From Trissonchulus latispiculum (lineage: Eukaryota; Nematoda; Enoplea; Enoplida; Ironidae), in NCBI GenBank assembly GCA_030248195.1, contig JASAND010022968.1, forward strand, positions 62,001 to 126,000: a DNA stretch of 64,000 nt. The letters are read 5' to 3'. The translations under genes and the position numbers were made by a program. Shown here piece by piece: positions 1 to 11,657 of this stretch (its first letter is position 1; the number at the start of each line of letters is the position of its first letter). A model generated the notes under the pieces. It was not told the DNA's origin, did no database searches, and saw nothing but the letters and a program-made list of their open reading frames with translations.

Positions 1-1040
1 TTGAAGCTATGATCATGAACTGCGGTACCTTGGAAGTAGAATTTTGATTTAGCCCCCAAAAATTTTTAAAAATTTTTCATTTAACGCAAACAGTAGAAAA
101 TCGTCAAATTTCAACGAGCCCAACGTTTCTTGTCAATGAAAAGTAGGGTCGTCAAAAGAATTGTAAACTGCTCTAATTCAGAGATGTAAATAAAAAATCT
201 AATTCCAAGGTTCCGTAGTACATGAATAGGCGGTTCCTACGATACCAATTGTTTGGCTGTAACCCTCACCAGTTTCGAGATTTTTTTGGCGCAAGAATGT
301 GCTATTATAGCAACATTTATAAAATTTCGGTTTTTTTCAAAAATTTGGCTAAATTACGACAACAGTAGGTCCAAACCTCCCTCTTTTGTATTCCAACTCA
401 TGTATTCATGCATTTGGATCTACTTGCAGCATGAATCATGCTGATAGCTATGTCCAGTACTTCTCAGCGCGCCAATCGGGACCTCAGACCCCCGAATTTT
501 ACAAAACAGCGATTTTTCAACTTTTTCAAAATATGGCATATTATATGTCAATCGAAAGCTCTCAGTGCAGGGATAAATTCTTCTCATAGAACCGTGGCTC
601 GGAAATGCTTCTATTTTAAGTTAACCGCTGTTAAATGTTTTATTACATCCGGAGGAACAGGGGCCTTGTTTCTCTGGAAAATCCTTTAAACAAGCTTCTG
701 ATCGTGATCATGCTCATCGGGCTTGAAACTGTACGAAAATGTTTTATTAATTGTTCTTAAATGTGCATAACAAACTGAGCTACATATATGAAGTTGATTT
801 GCGCAAACTTGCTTCAGTTGTCTGCAGCACCCTCATTTTCGCTGATATTCAAATTGTACTCAATGTATGGCTCATACCTTACGGAGAACTGAACGAAACA
901 ACTCAAAATTTAAACTTGACATGTACGACATATGTGGCTAGATTTTGTGTGAAAATGAGCGAAATCCGTGATCTAAAAATTTTTCACGATGGACCCCCCC
1001 CCTTAAGCAAGTATGGCGTGGTTGCACTCAACCTCTACCT
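1..1040. repeat. Dispersed AT-rich repeat, family N, divergent copy
   Basis: The right part (about 940-1020) carries a GTGTGAAAATGAGCGAAATC-type block followed by a run of C and CTTAAG. The same block recurs at about 5130-5200 (opposite strand), 6320-6380, 24765-24790 (opposite strand) and 25935-25995. The text upstream is AT-rich with many short poly-A/poly-T runs and no credible gene. The short open frames here lack recognisable domains and I read them as repeat sequence. The left boundary is outside or not visible. Confidence 0.45.
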
Positions 1041-1496
1041 AAAAACGGTCGTCGGCTGAGGTACTTTCTGCGAATTTTTAGATATATAGAATTCTTACTG
1101 TGGCAAGAGTGGTCAGCTCTTCACCATTGTTGGAGTCCAGAAAAAGTAGAGAGTATTAGTAGAATGCAATAAATAGAAGTAGAACTCATGCAGATATAGA
1201 ATACGAGCAGTGGAATAATAGTGGAATACAATCAAGTGTATATGGAAACGTACTTCATTTTCATCTTAGTAGGCGTAGCTCCGTTTGCACTGTGTCGCGG
1301 AAAAGTACCAGGGTTTGAATTGCAGGACTGCATAGAATAGTGTTGTCCGGATAAAATAAAGCAAGGCTATTGCTTTTAGAGAAAACGCTAAACAAAAGCA
1401 TATATTTTTATCTATTTGTTACTAAGCTTATACACTTGTCTATTAGGTGCTACTCTTGATAGCAGCATTTATTCTATTAGAATTCTGTGGTTTCAG

Positions 1497-2049
1497 CCAA
1501 CATTTATGAACAATGTTATGACAACGCCAGACACTGTTGGGATAGCGAGATACCCTGGTGCACAACCAACAAAGCCGCAGCTCATTTTGCCAAAATAACC
1601 GATTATTACGGTGACCAATGCAGATTCGGAGAGCTTTGCGATTTCAGATCATTCCTATTTCAATCACTGACTATTACCAAGAAATTTTACAACAATTTCA
1701 TGATACTAAAAAATTATGGAGATGCCAATAATGTGCCTGTTTGCGATCTGGAAGTTCATAACTACACTTGGAACTATATGGACCGTGTCACAAAGGAGCT
1801 CCTGTCTGCGCAACCTTATAATATCGATTCTGCCAACAGGGCCTACTGCTACAAATCCTGTCTTATTCATTTTGTTGGTAAGTTCCCACTCTATTCACTT
1901 TCCACAAAATATAGCACTGCCTGTTGTACGTATAATGTTGTTGGAATACTTTCTCGGTTTCCACAGACTGTAGATGTAACAGCACAGCTGAGATTTTCTC
2001 AAAGAAGTCAAAATTTTATCCTAAAATCCTAGCTAGTGTGCATTTTTAA
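1497..2049 (+). CDS. 3' end of an unidentified cysteine-rich gene (two exons)
   Basis: I infer two exons, 1497-1877 and 1967-2049. The first follows a TTTCAG acceptor and ends at a GTAAGT donor (1878). The second follows CCACAG, restores the frame and ends at TAA 2047-2049. About 154 residues are covered, with many cysteines and N-glycosylation-type sites such as NYT. The joined end has a C-x3-C-x6-C-x-C pattern (CYKSC then CRC) followed by an FYP. The spacing recalls the end of the extracellular domain of DEG/ENaC channels, where a similar Cys cluster precedes a YP segment, but the match is short and no transmembrane segment is present. The 5' exons were not found. A possible upstream exon near 1420-1486 was not convincing. 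The exon structure is more secure than any function, and the gene may be incomplete or decayed. Confidence 0.35.
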
Positions 2050-2317
2050 GTGCAGTTAGAAAGTGATTTTACTCCAAACAATTGAATTCAAATGATTTGT
2101 AGGCGACAACCTTTTGAATAACCCTAAGCTCCACTGCTTCCTGAACGAGACTTAGGTTTAGAATTGCTATACGTATTGTGGGTTACCCACAAACTATGTG
2201 GGTTACTTGCGAAGACAATAACAAGCGCTTCCCTTACCAATGGCCGCAAGATATTGGGCGGTCTAGTCAATGAGGTTCATAATGAATGACTATGATTACT
2301 AGTCTGTACGCTCAAGG

Positions 2318-2647
2318 GTTCCCTATCAAAACGTCTAAAGCCAAAACGACTAACGTTCATAACGTCTACCGACGAAACGTCCATTGACGAAACGTCTAAT
2401 TTTTCTATAATTGTGCCACACGTTCAAAATGGAAGATAAACTACACGTAGTTTAATTAAATGTGATTTTTACATTACATTACATTACTTCAAAATAACAT
2501 TAAGCCTGATTTGCTTTCTTTAAAAAGGATTTTAGACGATTTGAACGTGTGACACAATTTTAGAAAAATTAGACATTTTGTCAGTAGACGTTTCGTCGGT
2601 AGACGTTATGAACGTTAGACGTTTTGACTTTCGACGTTTTGAACGTG
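2318..2647. mobile_element. Foldback MITE with 9-bp TSD (Mutator-like)
   Basis: A 330-bp palindromic element. The left arm (about 2318-2440) and right arm (about 2525-2647) are inverted copies rich in the motif AACGTCTA/TAGACGTT, separated by an AT-rich loop. The flanks carry a perfect 9-bp direct repeat, CGCTCAAGG, at 2309-2317 and 2648-2656. That TSD length is typical of Mutator-like elements. No coding capacity. Confidence 0.75.
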
Positions 2648-2656
2648 CGCTCAAGG

Positions 2657-3316
2657 TATACCTATTGACTAGAAGCTAACACTGACACAATATTACTGTG
2701 CCGTGTTGATTGTTAATGTTCTTTAAGAGTGTTGGCTGTTTGGCCCCTCTTTTAAGAGTGTTCGGCAGGTTCAAACCGTCGTCTAATAGTTTAACCAACC
2801 CCAAAACCGAAACTACATTCATCATAGGCTTAGCGAATACCAGCTTTATAATCAATTTGTTTTAGAAAACAATTGTTACAATAGTGCTCGTGGCTGTTGG
2901 TTCGTGGAGTACAAGACGATCGAAGTAAAGAGAAGATGCCTGGGACTGCTAACTACAATAGTCCGGCCGAAGGACGCACTGGAAAGAATTGGACTTAATT
3001 CACAAGGCATTGAGCTTACTAAATATTGTCCTACAGGCATGATAGGCCCATAAGACACGTGTTTCTAATATGACATTAAATGTTTGAGTTTGTGCATGAG
3101 CTTACACAGAAACATATATTAAACACGATTAAACCGCAACTGTCACACAATAGACCTCCCCCAAATCCAGATATGACTTTTGCCTGCCGGAAATCTTTAC
3201 CAAATTTTCTGTAGGTAAGCGTAAGTGTATCAAGCGTGTGTAGGCGTCAACTCCGAAAACTGATCCACATTCTGAATAGCGGAGGGCTAAATCCGATTTT
3301 TGAATGGTAAATCAGC
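2657..3316. other. No recognisable feature
   Basis: AT-rich intergenic sequence. I see no gene, RNA or clear repeat boundary. A GTCC-type phrase, AAGAGTGTT(C/G)G, occurs twice near 2726-2765 (a short local direct repeat). Confidence 0.4.
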
Positions 3317-4106
3317 AGTTAAACCGGCTTGTAGGAATCTGGTGGGGCCCCCAAAATTGGAAGAGAAAAAATTAATCCTTTGATTGCTCTCCTGCTGAGA
3401 CGTTAGACTGTATTAAAGAAAAGTGGAAAGGTCAAATGTAAAGGTCAGTTTGGGGGCCCCATCAAATTCTCTAACTGCAAAATGAGTACAAAACATTGAA
3501 ACTTTTTAAAGCAGTAGTTTAAAGGTTGGAGCAATGTTATAAGGTTTTACTATGTTATAATAATTTCAAAATTAAAAGTTAAAGCTTCCCGATAGTGTGA
3601 ATCTCATTAAATGTGTTACTCTTATATATTTAACAAAATTGTGCTAAGTTACACAGTTTAATCTTAGCTTTAAGGACATTGCTGTTTTAGGAACTATAAT
3701 TTAGTTTTAAATTTAAAAAACAACTTTCTGAACATTTTTAATATGTACAGTTACAGCAGAACACTATTTTGATCCAGGCAACTTAAAACTTACTTACTTA
3801 CTTAATTAATCAAATTCATTTTATATTTGCGTTAAAATCCGTTTAATTGCATAATTACTTGTCAAATATTTGAATACTGTTCGAATTAGAAAACTGGAGA
3901 CTTCTAAATTCAATATATAATTTATACTTTTGCACTAACTTTGCAGTTAGAGAATCTGATGGGGCCCCCAAACTATTGACATTTACATTTGACCTTTCCA
4001 CTTTTCTTTAATACAGACCAACGTATCAGCAGGTGAGCAATTAAAGGATTAATTTTCTCTTCCAATTTTGGGGGCCCCACCAGATTCCTACAAGCCGTTA
4101 AACATT
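3317..4106. mobile_element. Foldback element with ~150-bp inverted repeats
   Basis: Sequence at about 3317-3490 (GGCTTGTAGGAATCTGGTGG, then GGGCCCCC) returns inverted at about 3936-4106. Each arm contains two GGGGGCCCC-type palindromes about 120 bp apart, conserved in both arms. The middle (3490-3935) is AT-rich and non-coding. I could not identify a convincing TSD. Non-autonomous, family unassigned. Confidence 0.65.
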
Positions 4107-4125
4107 CTGCTATTCTGCTACTACT

Positions 4126-4476
4126 TCAGGGACAGAAGTTGATGCAGGTACATTCATAAAATGCCATAAAATCATTTTTACCGTATTCCCGCGCTTGACG
4201 GAACATGTTCTGTTTAGGTGGTGATTCCTTTTGGGCACAAATTGTTGGTTGACGGTCCAAATCAAGACGAAATTTGATGAAACTTCCCAAAATAAGTTCT
4301 TTTAGCATTCTAACACCCTCCGCGCAGTCCCGCTTCAAAGCTTCGACGTCTCCGTTCAGGACAGTTTTTACCGATTTCTGACTGCTTGACAACAGCTGCA
4401 TAGCTATAATTACATTCATTCGAAAGATCTTGTTGTGCTCTACATTTTTGCTTTTTGAAGTACCTCTCTAGCTTTT
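4126..4476 (-). CDS. Hypothetical open frame, possible last exon
   Basis: An open frame on the minus strand runs from about 4476 to a stop near 4129. From its first ATG (4419) it would encode 97 residues. The composition is protein-like (an amphipathic stretch with KTVLNGDVEALKRDCAEG), unlike the AT-rich shadow frames around it. No domain is recognised, and no upstream exon or start was located. It abuts the right end of the 3317-4106 foldback element, so it may be repeat-derived. I would not rely on it as a gene. Confidence 0.2.
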
Positions 4477-5114
4477 TTCTGTTGTGATATACACCTGATT
4501 TTCTTATTTTGGCGTTGAAAACATGTCATTTTTGCAGATATCAAATAATCCGCCATTGCAGCTATGCAAGCCGAGAAACTAAACTAAAGGTGTCAATTTG
4601 AAGGTCTCGTCGAGGCCGATTATTCTTGGCGTTGTAATGTTCCAAATGCTATTCCGTACGCTGCTATCATAAAGAATGTAGTTTTTGCAAAAACATGACG
4701 AAATTTTTTCCAGCGATTGTGGAGCATTTACTATTCAAGCTAGAATGTTGCCACTTACTTTTACACAAAAATACCCAGGGACCCTTTTTAGTTGCCCCGT
4801 TTGATGTTTTCTAGCTAATGTGGCTGCCAAAGTTGGGAAAAGTAGGCAAAATCCAGGTTGCGCATATATTTAAGCTAATTTCTTTACAACGAAGAGCGGT
4901 TCCATTAATAATTAAAAAGAGTCCCCAGCTATTTGATAATGGAATCGAATGATGTGGCCGACGCCTTTAAATTAGTTCGAAAATGCAGTTAAATAATTTC
5001 CTAGAAATAAAGTTATGTTCAATGTACTCATTAGAAAGAGTAAATGCTAAGCTCTATGTCGATATAAAAAGGCTTCTTAACTCCAAGGAATGAATGAGTA
5101 CCAAGGGTTCAAAG

Positions 5115-6405
5115 TTGATGTCTCCAAAAGGAATCACCACCTTAATGGGGGGGGGGTCGCCGGGTACCAAATTTTATAGTCACCGATTTCACTCATTTTT
5201 GGGTATACTATACCCCCATATGTGTCCAAAAACAAGACAAATTTTTAGAGTCCAGGGTCAATCCTGTTAAGAGATATTGCAGTTCAAATCCCTACAATTT
5301 AGCATTTACGCCACTTTGCCTCGCTAAGGGCCTCGAAGACGTGTACACATAGGATGACAAAAGACTACGGTATGGCCAATACATCAAATTGAAGCCTCTA
5401 TCTTGGGCTATTTATTGCTGTGCAAATGACAATGATATGCCAAGCAACGAGCGAGAAACGGCGTTTGAACGATTTGATCAAGCTCCTTCCGACTGTTATT
5501 TACTTCAAATTTAATGCGCTTTAACTTTCTCATACTGCTTTGTAGAGACTTGGTGCAAGAAGATAAAATATTCAGGACATCGAGAGCTTCAATTTGATAT
5601 AAAATTTGGCTATATTTGAAAAATTTGAAAATTTGCTATTTTTGACCATAGGCCTCCGTCATCGCACTGAAGCATGCGTCCACAGTTAAACACCGGCAAT
5701 TGCAGTGAAATTTAGCACAAAACTTCCTTTCATATGTGCAAACTGGCACACCGAATTTGGTTGGAATAGCTCGGCTATCACCCAACTTATGGACCATTAT
5801 ATCCAAAAAATTGAGAAAATGACGTATTTTGAGGCAAAACGCCAACGCGGTAACCCAAAGTATGAACTACCCACAAGCAGCGGCATGGATTTTGCGTATG
5901 CAAATTGAACCTCTATTTGTGTACTGTGTTAATATCTATACGCGAAATCTGTGCACTAAACGGTTAGTTCAGGCCACGACGAAACATTTCTTTGGCGACG
6001 TTTTTGTAAGTCAAATTTATGCAAAAACCGGCTTGACCCAACTTTGAAAATTTCTAGAAATTCGCTGAGCTAACACAAAAACTCCTCATATAGATATTAA
6101 CACGCTACCTAGTCCAGATTAACATTTTGGCAAGCCATAGCTCTTTTGCTCTTGCACAGCGCTCAAACTTTTGGTTACCGCGAAATTTTCCTAACTTTTT
6201 CGTTTTCCTATGTTTAACACATGTCGGGGTCACCTTTGGAGGACTATTGTGAATGATAGGGAAAGTTTTGTAACAAACGCAACTGTCTTGTTTTGCGGAC
6301 CCATGGGGAGTACAAAATATGTGAAAATGAGAAAAATCGGAGATGGTCGAAAATTCGTGACCCCCCCCCCCCTTAAGGTGCTGGTTTCCTTTCGGGTATT
6401 TTTGA
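5115..6405. repeat. Dispersed repeat, family N, with inverted ends
   Basis: The left end reads AAAGGAATCACCACCTTAA followed by a G-run (about 5127-5157). The right end (about 6360-6400) is its inverted counterpart: a C-run, then CTTAAGGTG, then TTTCC. Next to each end lies a block resembling GAAAATGAG(C/A)AAAATCGG, in opposite orientations. The interior has short open frames only and no domain. This looks like a non-autonomous element of about 1.3 kb. Related ends occur at 7360-7382 and 46765-46785. Confidence 0.5.
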
Positions 6406-6872
6406 CTCCTACGGCTTTAATCCTTTACGCGAGGGGCTAAAACTTACGAAATAACCTATTTCCGTGCTCTTTAACATTTTAGGACCAGTCCCGTATTCTT
6501 ATGCCAAAAGATAAGAAAGTTTTGGTTTTTGGCATTAAGCTCCCAGTAGGTAGACAAGACACGGGATTGGTTGGTATGGCCGGAAAGAGGACTCGAAAAT
6601 GAACATTTTTGCTCTTACAACCTCTCCAGTGGTTAAGTCAGTATAAGCAAAAAACTGTTTTTAGGGTCAAAAAATGGCCATTTTCGAGGAAATCAGTTTT
6701 TTCAAAATTATTGCCACATGTTAAGGACAAAATCGGCTTAGTTATACTCAATCGATACATCGTCCAAATGCACATTTTATAAATGCCTATTAGCCGGACA
6801 TTACTGCGTTCAGCTAGAGATTTGGCCGAAAAACCATTTTGGCAAAACTGCGATTATTTTGTTTCGAACATC

Positions 6873-7382
6873 GATTTCTCAAAAACTACTCGACAGATTC
6901 CGGAGATTTTCGGCAGAATCGAAATTCGCATTTCTGCGGAGGGATGAGTTTCTTGGTTTGGGCTAAAACATACGGATTAGCAAGAAAACTCAATGCGAAG
7001 TTGCGAAATTTCGTGTTACTGTGCATTTGGCCGATTTTCTCGACCGTTAGGACCTGCTGAGCCAAATCCAAAAAATCGCCCCTCGGCCCATATGTCCTTC
7101 ATATCGTGGCACAAAAAGAACTTTTGGCCGATTCTTCAGTTTTGAGAAATCGATGTTCAAAAACGTTTGGTCTATATTCATCCTGTTAGATGTCAGCTTG
7201 TCAGAAAATTTCTGCTATTCTTTTGCCAATTTTGCCAGTTCTGTAAGCTCATGTGAATATACAGATAATAAGCTTTAAAACGACGTATAAAGCTCTTTGC
7301 AACTCCCAAAATTGCGAAAGTTATAGCGTTTCAAAAAAATAACCACAAAAGCACTGCATAAAAGGATACCACCACCTTAAGT
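6873..7382 (+). repeat. Dispersed ~0.5-kb repeat, copy 1 (inverted copy at 46765)
   Basis: Alignable almost end to end with the reverse complement of 46765-47268. It ends with GGATACCACCACCTTAA. Both copies contain an open frame of 61 codons (minus strand here, plus strand there) differing at a few positions. No domain is recognised in it, and conservation of the frame may simply reflect recent copying. Confidence 0.7.
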
Positions 7383-7786
7383 GGGTGTTCTCTTATGCGA
7401 GAGAATACGGTACCATTTTTTCACTTGTGATTTTAGCCGACTTGCTGGGATTATTGCAAATTGGATTTTGTCAAAATTTTTTCCTTTGCATTTTTTGTGA
7501 TGACGTCGGAATTTCTTCGAAAAAATAAACCGAATTTTTTTCTTGTGATTCTTGACGTATGAACGGGAATCCATTCTATTTGAATTGACTAAAATTTTTT
7601 CCTGTAAATTTTCGTGGCGAGACAGGAAAGTTGTCGTTCAGTTTTTATCAAATTTTTTCGTCCGCCATTTCTGTTGACGCGTTTTTAGCACCTGGAAAAG
7701 CGTGTTGTAAGTCGATAGTCGGGATCAGAATCATTTGATAGGCGCACTTTCTGAGGAGGCAGAGTCATGTGACCACTATAGTTTAA

Positions 7787-7810
7787 GACCACCACCACCA
7801 CCACCACCAG
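7787..7810 (+). repeat. (ACC)n microsatellite
   Basis: About seven tandem ACC units. Confidence 0.8.
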
Positions 7811-8497
7811 TTTAAGCTCTTTTTGTAAAATGGGCCTAAAAAGCAAAAGCAAAATTTTTAGTTTTAAATTTAAGTTTTTAGCTAGTTTTACCTACCAAGC
7901 GATAATGCAGCTTTTTAGACTAGAATGCAAACAATCTCACGCAAAATGTTTGAAAGGATACAGATTTCAAAAACTAACTACGACATGTTGAAGCAATGGG
8001 TCTTTCCAAATGACAGATATTTTCTTTGTTACACTAGTTCTGAAATTTGGTCAGTCTTGACTCAATTGCTGACATAGGCTTATAGGAAAGAAGTCGCGAT
8101 TGCTATTATGTAGGAAACAGGGTTACGATTCAAGACTTTTTCAAAGTGCAAAGCTTAACTATATTAAGCAAATTTACCTTAGTTGGTAGGCAATGTTCGG
8201 ATATAATTTCTACTTTCTCATAATCTTGATATTTCTCAAATGAGAATAGGTAAGCTCTACCACAGCAAAAAGATTAATTGATTTCCATAGGTGGAGTTTA
8301 GGTATCAGTTTTCTTTGATAGTCTTCCTTCACAAAGACCTAGATTGCAGCAGGTGATCAGTCATTTCATTAGCACAGTCAACGCCAAGGAACCCATGCCG
8401 CCTGATTCTCCGTTAATGTGTTCAACAGCTTCGACCTATATGACTGTTTTTACATATTAAGCGTCTGAGCATTTGCTCCGTTAAAACTTTCGTCCAG
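7811..8497. other. GPCR upstream region, no clear element
   Basis: AT-rich sequence upstream of the receptor start. It may hold its promoter or a 5' untranslated exon, but I see no convincing TATA box or splice structure. Confidence 0.3.
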
Positions 8498-9520
8498 ATG
8501 ACAACTCTGCCGAACCACACAAATGATACGACATGCATGACCACAGCAAATATCTTGGAATATAACATCCACTATGAACATTATTTACGGCTGGAACTGA
8601 CATTCCGCAAACTCAACCTTTCCTTCTTAACTAGCTTTGGATTGCTCGGCTTGCTAGGAAGTCTCTGTAACCTGTTTATACTGACTGATCCAGATTTCAA
8701 ATCACTAAGCTATGTATATCACAAACTTATATCTACTGTTTGTCTTGTCACAAATTTTGGGTGTATTATCTACGGTATCGGACACGCATTGGCCATCACA
8801 AACGAATACAATATGCAGTTCTGGCTCACCATAATCTTTAGCTTTATGGCAGTTACTAGTGGTTTTAGTGATGCATTGTGCATAACCGTGGCATTCGAAC
8901 GATGCATTGCACTATGGCTGCCTTTGTATTTTACTAAGATCAACAGTTCACAATTTTTCACCGTTTCGACAATACTGTCTGCTGGCTACGGTTTAACCTT
9001 TGGTTATGACTGGTTCCAAAAAGCTTCATTTTACAATCGCTATTACAATGAAGCCATGACGATTCAGGCTGCTGCTTCAATGATGCAAGGTGTGCTTGGA
9101 ATACTGACCACTGCATTTGTGGTAGTAGGATTGAGCAAAAAGGTTTGGAAATTGAAAATCAGTACTAACCCTAACGTATCCGTGAATGTCAAAACCCAGT
9201 GGAAAAAAGACAAAGATCTATGTGTTCTTCAACTTAGTCTGAGCGTTCCTATGATAATTAACGCGATCACGTTTGCAATCACCAGGAATGCATTCCGTTT
9301 TACTACTGGAAAAGCAGCTGTCATGTTACTATGTCTTAACGAAGCCCTATTGAATCTCGATATTGCTAGAGCCTATGAAATTTACTATTTCCTTGTTGTG
9401 CTATCATTTAGTTTCGCACAGTCCTCAAATTTTTACCTATATTGCTTGCTTAGCAGAAGGTTTCGCAGCAAATTACAGCATCTGCGGCCAACTACCCAGA
9501 TAATGGCCAAGAAACATTAA
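8498..9520 (+). CDS. Class A peptide GPCR (FMRFamide-receptor-like)
   Basis: A single-exon 340-aa seven-transmembrane receptor of the plasma membrane, expected to bind a peptide and signal through G proteins. The start is the first ATG. The short extracellular N-terminus has NHT and NDT glycosylation sites (residues 6-12). TM1 is about 41-62 with GSLCN (Asn58); TM2 about 72-94; TM3 about 109-133, ending ERC (134-136) in place of DRY within AFERCIALWLPL, a phrase typical of FMRFamide-type receptors; TM4 about 152-170; TM5 about 191-212; TM6 about 241-261; TM7 about 296-317, with NFYLY (311-315) in place of NPxxY. It then has a basic helix-8-like SRRFRSK tail. The length fits the family. Oddly, neither the extracellular end of TM3 nor the second extracellular loop has the usual cysteine, so the canonical disulfide is absent. 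The ligand cannot be deduced. The fold is secure; the subfamily is an inference. Confidence 0.88.
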   Translation: MTTLPNHTNDTTCMTTANILEYNIHYEHYLRLELTFRKLNLSFLTSFGLLGLLGSLCNLFILTDPDFKSLSYVYHKLISTVCLVTNFGCIIYGIGHALAITNEYNMQFWLTIIFSFMAVTSGFSDALCITVAFERCIALWLPLYFTKINSSQFFTVSTILSAGYGLTFGYDWFQKASFYNRYYNEAMTIQAAASMMQGVLGILTTAFVVVGLSKKVWKLKISTNPNVSVNVKTQWKKDKDLCVLQLSLSVPMIINAITFAITRNAFRFTTGKAAVMLLCLNEALLNLDIARAYEIYYFLVVLSFSFAQSSNFYLYCLLSRRFRSKLQHLRPTTQIMAKKH

Positions 9521-9576
9521 CTATAGACGCTTTAGGGAGTTGCATTACAGGAATATGTTTATTTGTGACTATTTGT

Positions 9577-10460
9577 AAATCGATTAAAGAGGGATCGAGA
9601 TTGAACTTTTATTCTGAGCCATTTTAATGTTGCTTACACTATATATAGGATTAAAAACTTTTCAAAGCGATGGGCTAAAGGCGACATAAAAGCAGTTGTT
9701 ACCATTGCAGGAAAACCTTTTCTGTTCGTTTGTGCGTGCGTCCGCACGGTTGGGTAACGTACATGCATATAAGAAATAAGAAAAAATAAGCAATGTACGC
9801 CATATATAATAATTATAATTGTTCACCGCCACGCACAATATTTTTATGGCGACGGGAATGCTCACAGAGGCGCAAAATTTTAAGACAAACCTGGACGTAA
9901 TAAGGCACAATTAAACTCACACATGCTATTTTGACAAGTATTATACTGTATTTAATTAAAATATTTCTTCTTTTCAGTTAAGGGATTTGGAAGCGGCCAC
10001 CCACAATTTTAAGCCTCACTGTAAACAAATTCTTCTAGAGTATGCTTTGGCTCAATTAATTAAACGTTGCGCTCCCAAAAGGATTACGTTGATATTGTCA
10101 GGTCATATTGCTTACAAAATAATCTGATGCTGAGTTCGATAGTTCGATAGTAATCCCTTCTCAGGTTGCCACAAATGATTAGACACTTTCCATCGTGAAA
10201 CGGGTATTATTTGTTATATATATTTGTTCAACATCAGTGCTCATTATTGTAGAGGCTGGTCATATGTTGCAAACGCATAGCTGCTTATTATAAGTAATTT
10301 CTACAATGGGGCAAATGTCAATCATTGCCCGATACGGTCAGTTTAACTTGAGCAGTTACCTAAGTTACCTAAAACTAAAGTTTCCAGCAAAATGATTATT
10401 TCCAGCAACACTGCTTAGAAAGATAACAGAAAAAGAACAAGAAAGGTAGTGTTCGCAACG
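9577..10460 (+). repeat. Tandem duplication, unit 1
   Basis: Alignable along its length with 10630-11545. Shared landmarks are a CTTTTATTCTGAGCC phrase, AACGTACATGCATATAAG, TTCACCGCCACGCACAATAT, GCGGCCACCCACAAT and GCCCGATAC near the end. No LTR-type TG...CA ends were seen. The unit starts about 57 bp after the GPCR stop codon, so it includes or follows the receptor's 3' flank. Confidence 0.75.
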
Positions 10461-10629
10461 TGTTTATAGTTATGGTTCTAAAACGTGAAGGTTGTGAAAT
10501 ACCCGACAGTCTGTTACGAAACAGTTAGTTTCCCGGCCGGCAGGCCATCGATTAAACCTGTCCGAAGATCGTTTCACAAACAACTTAAAGCACTTATTTT
10601 AACTTAACCTTAGGCTTTTTAAGCCGTTT

Positions 10630-11545
10630 AAATCGCTTAAAAAGAGATTGAGATTGCACTTTTATTCTGAGCCGTTTTACGTTGCTTACACTGTATATTT
10701 AGGAATATAAACATTTTCAAAGTGATTGGTTAAAGACGACATAAAAGCAGCCTTTACCCTTGCAGAAAACCTTTTCTGTTCGTTTGTTAGTGCGTCCACC
10801 GGCTTGCGTAACGTACATGCATATAAGAAATAAGAAAGAATATATAAGCTATGTGCGCCGTATCTTATAATTATGATTGTTCACCGCCACGCACAATATT
10901 TTATGGCGACCGGAATGTTCACTGAGGCGCAAAATTTTAAGATAAATTTTCAAACTAAAATAAATAAACAGATAAATGAAGAACAATTAAAGTCACTCAT
11001 ATTATTTTGACAAGTATAATACTTTATTTAATTAAAATTTTTCATTTTTGTCAATTAGTGGATTTGGAAGAAGCGGCCACCCACAATTTAGCATCACTGT
11101 AAACAAACTTTTCTAGAGTACGCTTGAGCCTCACTTCATTCAACGTCACGGTCCGCAATGATTATCTTGAAATTGTCAGCCCATGTTGCTTACAAAATAA
11201 TCTGATGCCAGGCTGAGTTCGATCGTTCGATAGTAATCCTTTTCTCAGGTTGCAACAAATAATTAAACCGTTTTCATCAAGAAGCGGTTATTATCCAAAC
11301 ATCTATTTGTGCAAAATCAGTTCTGATTATTGTAGACGTTGTATAGTCATTATAATTCATTTCTCATTATAAGTCATTTCTAGCATCGGGCAAATGTCAA
11401 TCACTGCCCGATACAGTCATTGGGTGATATTTAACCTGGATAATTACCTAAATTACCTAAATCTAAAGTTTCCAACGAAAATGATTACTTCCAGCAACAC
11501 TGCAAGTGAAAGAAAAAGAACAAGACAGGTGGTGTTAGCAACGCA
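10630..11545 (+). repeat. Tandem duplication, unit 2
   Basis: Second copy of the unit at 9577-10460, offset by about 1.05 kb and diverged by substitutions and small indels. Its end runs into an open frame (11394-11657) containing SERKRTRQVVLATQTKLEVF, which weakly recalls the N-terminal helix-turn-helix start of pogo/Tigger-type transposases. The corresponding frame in unit 1 is disrupted. Confidence 0.75.
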
Positions 11546-11657
11546 AACTAAGCTGGAAGTTTTCGAGGTCCGCAAGTCGCATTGTATGTCACGATGGAAA
11601 AGCTATCGAGTCTGGTTGTCTGGTAGATTTCGACGAAAGAAATTATTGCCACCTTGA

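Noticed and set aside
1268..1330. Possible tRNA-like A and B boxes (GGCGTAGCTCC and GGTTTGAATTGC)
   Set aside because: Spacing and sequence are too loose and no cloverleaf stems could be formed.
9577..11545. The tandem units as a pair of LTRs
   Set aside because: No TG...CA ends, no PBS or polypurine tract, and only about 170 bp between the units.
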